Source: Platynereis dumerilii
Lineage: Eukaryota > Annelida > Polychaeta > Phyllodocida > Nereididae
Assembly (NCBI GenBank): GCA_026936325.1
Contig: JAPTHN010000001.1
Location: 73,588,380 to 73,652,379 of the forward strand
Direction of reading: 5' to 3'
DNA: 64,000 nucleotides
Under the pieces are notes generated by a model. It had not been told where the DNA came from. It made no database searches and worked only from the letters and a program-made list of their open reading frames with translations. Made by a program: the position numbers and the translations under genes. Below are positions 62,601 to 64,000 of this stretch, one piece after another (the stretch's first letter is position 1; the number at the start of each line of letters is the position of its first letter).

Positions 62601-62870
62601 CAAATAAATCATCCTGAATGATAAGACAAGAATCTTGCAACAAATGACAAGAGCACATAAGCAAAATAAAATGTCATGAATTGAATGCAGTGTAAACACT
62701 GTAAAGGGAGATTTTACAATTTACATAAAACTTGAAAATATCTAAACCCATCCTGGAAAACTAAATAACATGTAGTACCATACTGATTGTAACACTAAAG
62801 GTGAATAATATTATTATGACTAATATAGCAGATAAACTGAGACAGGCTTCTGACTTTTTCAAAATACCTT
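59700..62870 (-). other. Probable 3' untranslated region or intergenic DNA
   Basis: AT-rich DNA downstream of the stop at 62871. No exon or repeat was supported; a C-run lies near 61508 and a TA microsatellite near 61957. Confidence 0.4.
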
Positions 62871-62952
62871 TCATGGAACAAAATACTTCGGGGTAGACAT
62901 GTGGTATCTGTGACTTGTTGCCCAGTTGTGGCCCTCGCGGTATCTACCAAAC
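62871..62952 (-). CDS. Axonemal-type protein, last exon
   Basis: After acceptor CTGTTTTTAG (phase 2 in), it encodes [20 protein letters not shown] then PKYFVP and a TGA at 62871. The phase matches the exon at 63369-63524 exactly (82 bases: one completing base, 26 codons and the stop). The Tyr/His/Arg-rich short motif pattern is like that of small ciliary microtubule inner proteins; the exact family is not known. Confidence 0.85.
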
Positions 62953-63368
62953 CTAAAAACAGAAATTTAGTTTACTATTTTATCACTTTCATATTAAAAA
63001 GATATAGGCCTAACGCCTATATGGCATATATTTTGAAATTGAGATTAATTAATAAATACACAAAATGACCAACTTCTGTGAATATGATATTTCTATTCTT
63101 ATTGGTCAGAACCAGTCAGATAGATCACCACCTCGATTAAAGACGATCATGAACGATTATAAAACTTAACAAAACATGTATGAATCTTAGTCAGAAGTGC
63201 AGAACTTAAAAAGTTAACAAAGACCTATATCAAGAGTTGAACCACAATGCTATCATCAATAAAAGTTATCAGGAAAGCAAGACAGCAGGTCTCACATAAT
63301 TTGAAGAAATTTTCAATTTCAACAGCTCTATTGATGAAGGCCGAGGGATTACAAAGAACAGAACTTAC

Positions 63369-63524
63369 TTGGTGCTGAAATGGACACTTGGGTCTACTTT
63401 GAAGGCATTCTTTTCTATTTTTTTGTTGTCTTTGAAATTATTTGGATCTTCTGGAATCTGGAATCGGCCAACTTGGACTTCAGTGTCACTCAAACCGCCA
63501 TGTGATATCCTGGCATAACCAGTT
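63369..63524 (-). CDS. Axonemal-type protein, penultimate exon
   Basis: This 156 bp exon (phase 2 in, phase 2 out) has acceptor GCTTTTACAG and donor CCAA then GTAAGT. It encodes TGYARISHGGLSDTEVQVGR, a Lys/Asn-rich stretch and ends VHFSTK. TGYxR and HFST words recall PPP1R32/SAXO4-type and related axonemal proteins, where TGY or SxY motifs recur. That is a resemblance, not an identification. Earlier exons lie beyond 63.6 kb or outside the window. Confidence 0.85.
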
Positions 63525-64000
63525 CTGTAAAAGCAAACAAGCATTTTAAGGTTTCTGAAATAAACCACATTGTCCCCAAATTTACCTTTCCTTAATTTAT
63601 TACTTGACTATCTGAATCACCTAACTTTTTATATTAAGAAAACAACCATTGAATAACAAAATTCAGAAACTATGTACATCATTCTTCAAAACAGGTCAGA
63701 AATTGTGCTTCTGCATTTCAAAGGCCAAATGAACACAAAGACTGACAAAGCAATTGAAGTCCAACAAACAATCACAGAACTGCACTGAGATGTGAGAATA
63801 TTGTGAGACTATCCCTTCTACTCCTGAAGTAGTCTTTTCAAGCCAGTGGTCTCTCAGGCTGAGAGTAAAAACTGTACGAAAAATTCCATTGAGAGCAGAG
63901 GGAGTGTGGTCACATTTGACAAGTCAGCTGAGTCAGTTAAACAACACGGGATTGCATAGAAAGTCCAAGGCTGCTCTACTGACTCCCAATATATTGTACA

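Overview
This is a eukaryotic nuclear window of about 36% GC, with short exons, long AT-rich introns and many DNA-transposon remnants. The exon style, the crowd of TIR elements and satellites, and a striking excess of the palindrome TAGGCCTA suggest a marine invertebrate deuterostome, most likely an echinoderm. That assignment is inference. There are no bacterial operons, tRNA genes, rRNA genes or CRISPR arrays.

Five host gene models can be supported by phase-consistent splice sites. (1) A minus-strand gene has a 350-codon first coding exon at 10834-11883 (Ser/Asn-rich, possibly PNRC-like). (2) A plus-strand gene starts at 12903 from the same divergent CCAAT/GC-box promoter; a second exon lies at 14416-14496. 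(3) A minus-strand gene at 29951-32308, perhaps starting at 38538, encodes a protein of about 259 residues with four TYxxxY repeats of the kind seen in axonemal microtubule-associated proteins. (4) A minus-strand gene with six coding exons from 49551 down to 41329 encodes an unrecognised 135-residue protein. It has an untranslated first exon near 51.05 kb under a CRE promoter and signs of alternative exons. (5) The last two exons (62871-63524) belong to another minus-strand gene, also with an axonemal-protein flavour, whose 5' part lies beyond the window.

The rest is mostly repeats. 0.9-2.5 kb is a CACGTG-rich tandem repeat with a small TIR element. 2.9-5.5 kb holds a broken copy of a transposon-associated gene. 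Many MITEs follow: pogo/mariner-type at 8.4 kb, Harbinger-type at 14.7, 38.3 and 41.9 kb, TTAA-type at 53.1-53.9 kb, and a hAT element inserted in a hairpin element at 38.9-40.8 kb. From 21.06 to 28.97 kb runs a large composite satellite: GCAGAATTCTGCAG-rich units in plus orientation on the left and minus orientation on the right, enclosing two other satellites (about 204 bp and about 140 bp). 56.7-59.65 kb is a 170-180 bp satellite split by a 340 bp insert.

The genes do not form a pathway; the only shared theme is that two of them carry motifs resembling ciliary axoneme proteins.
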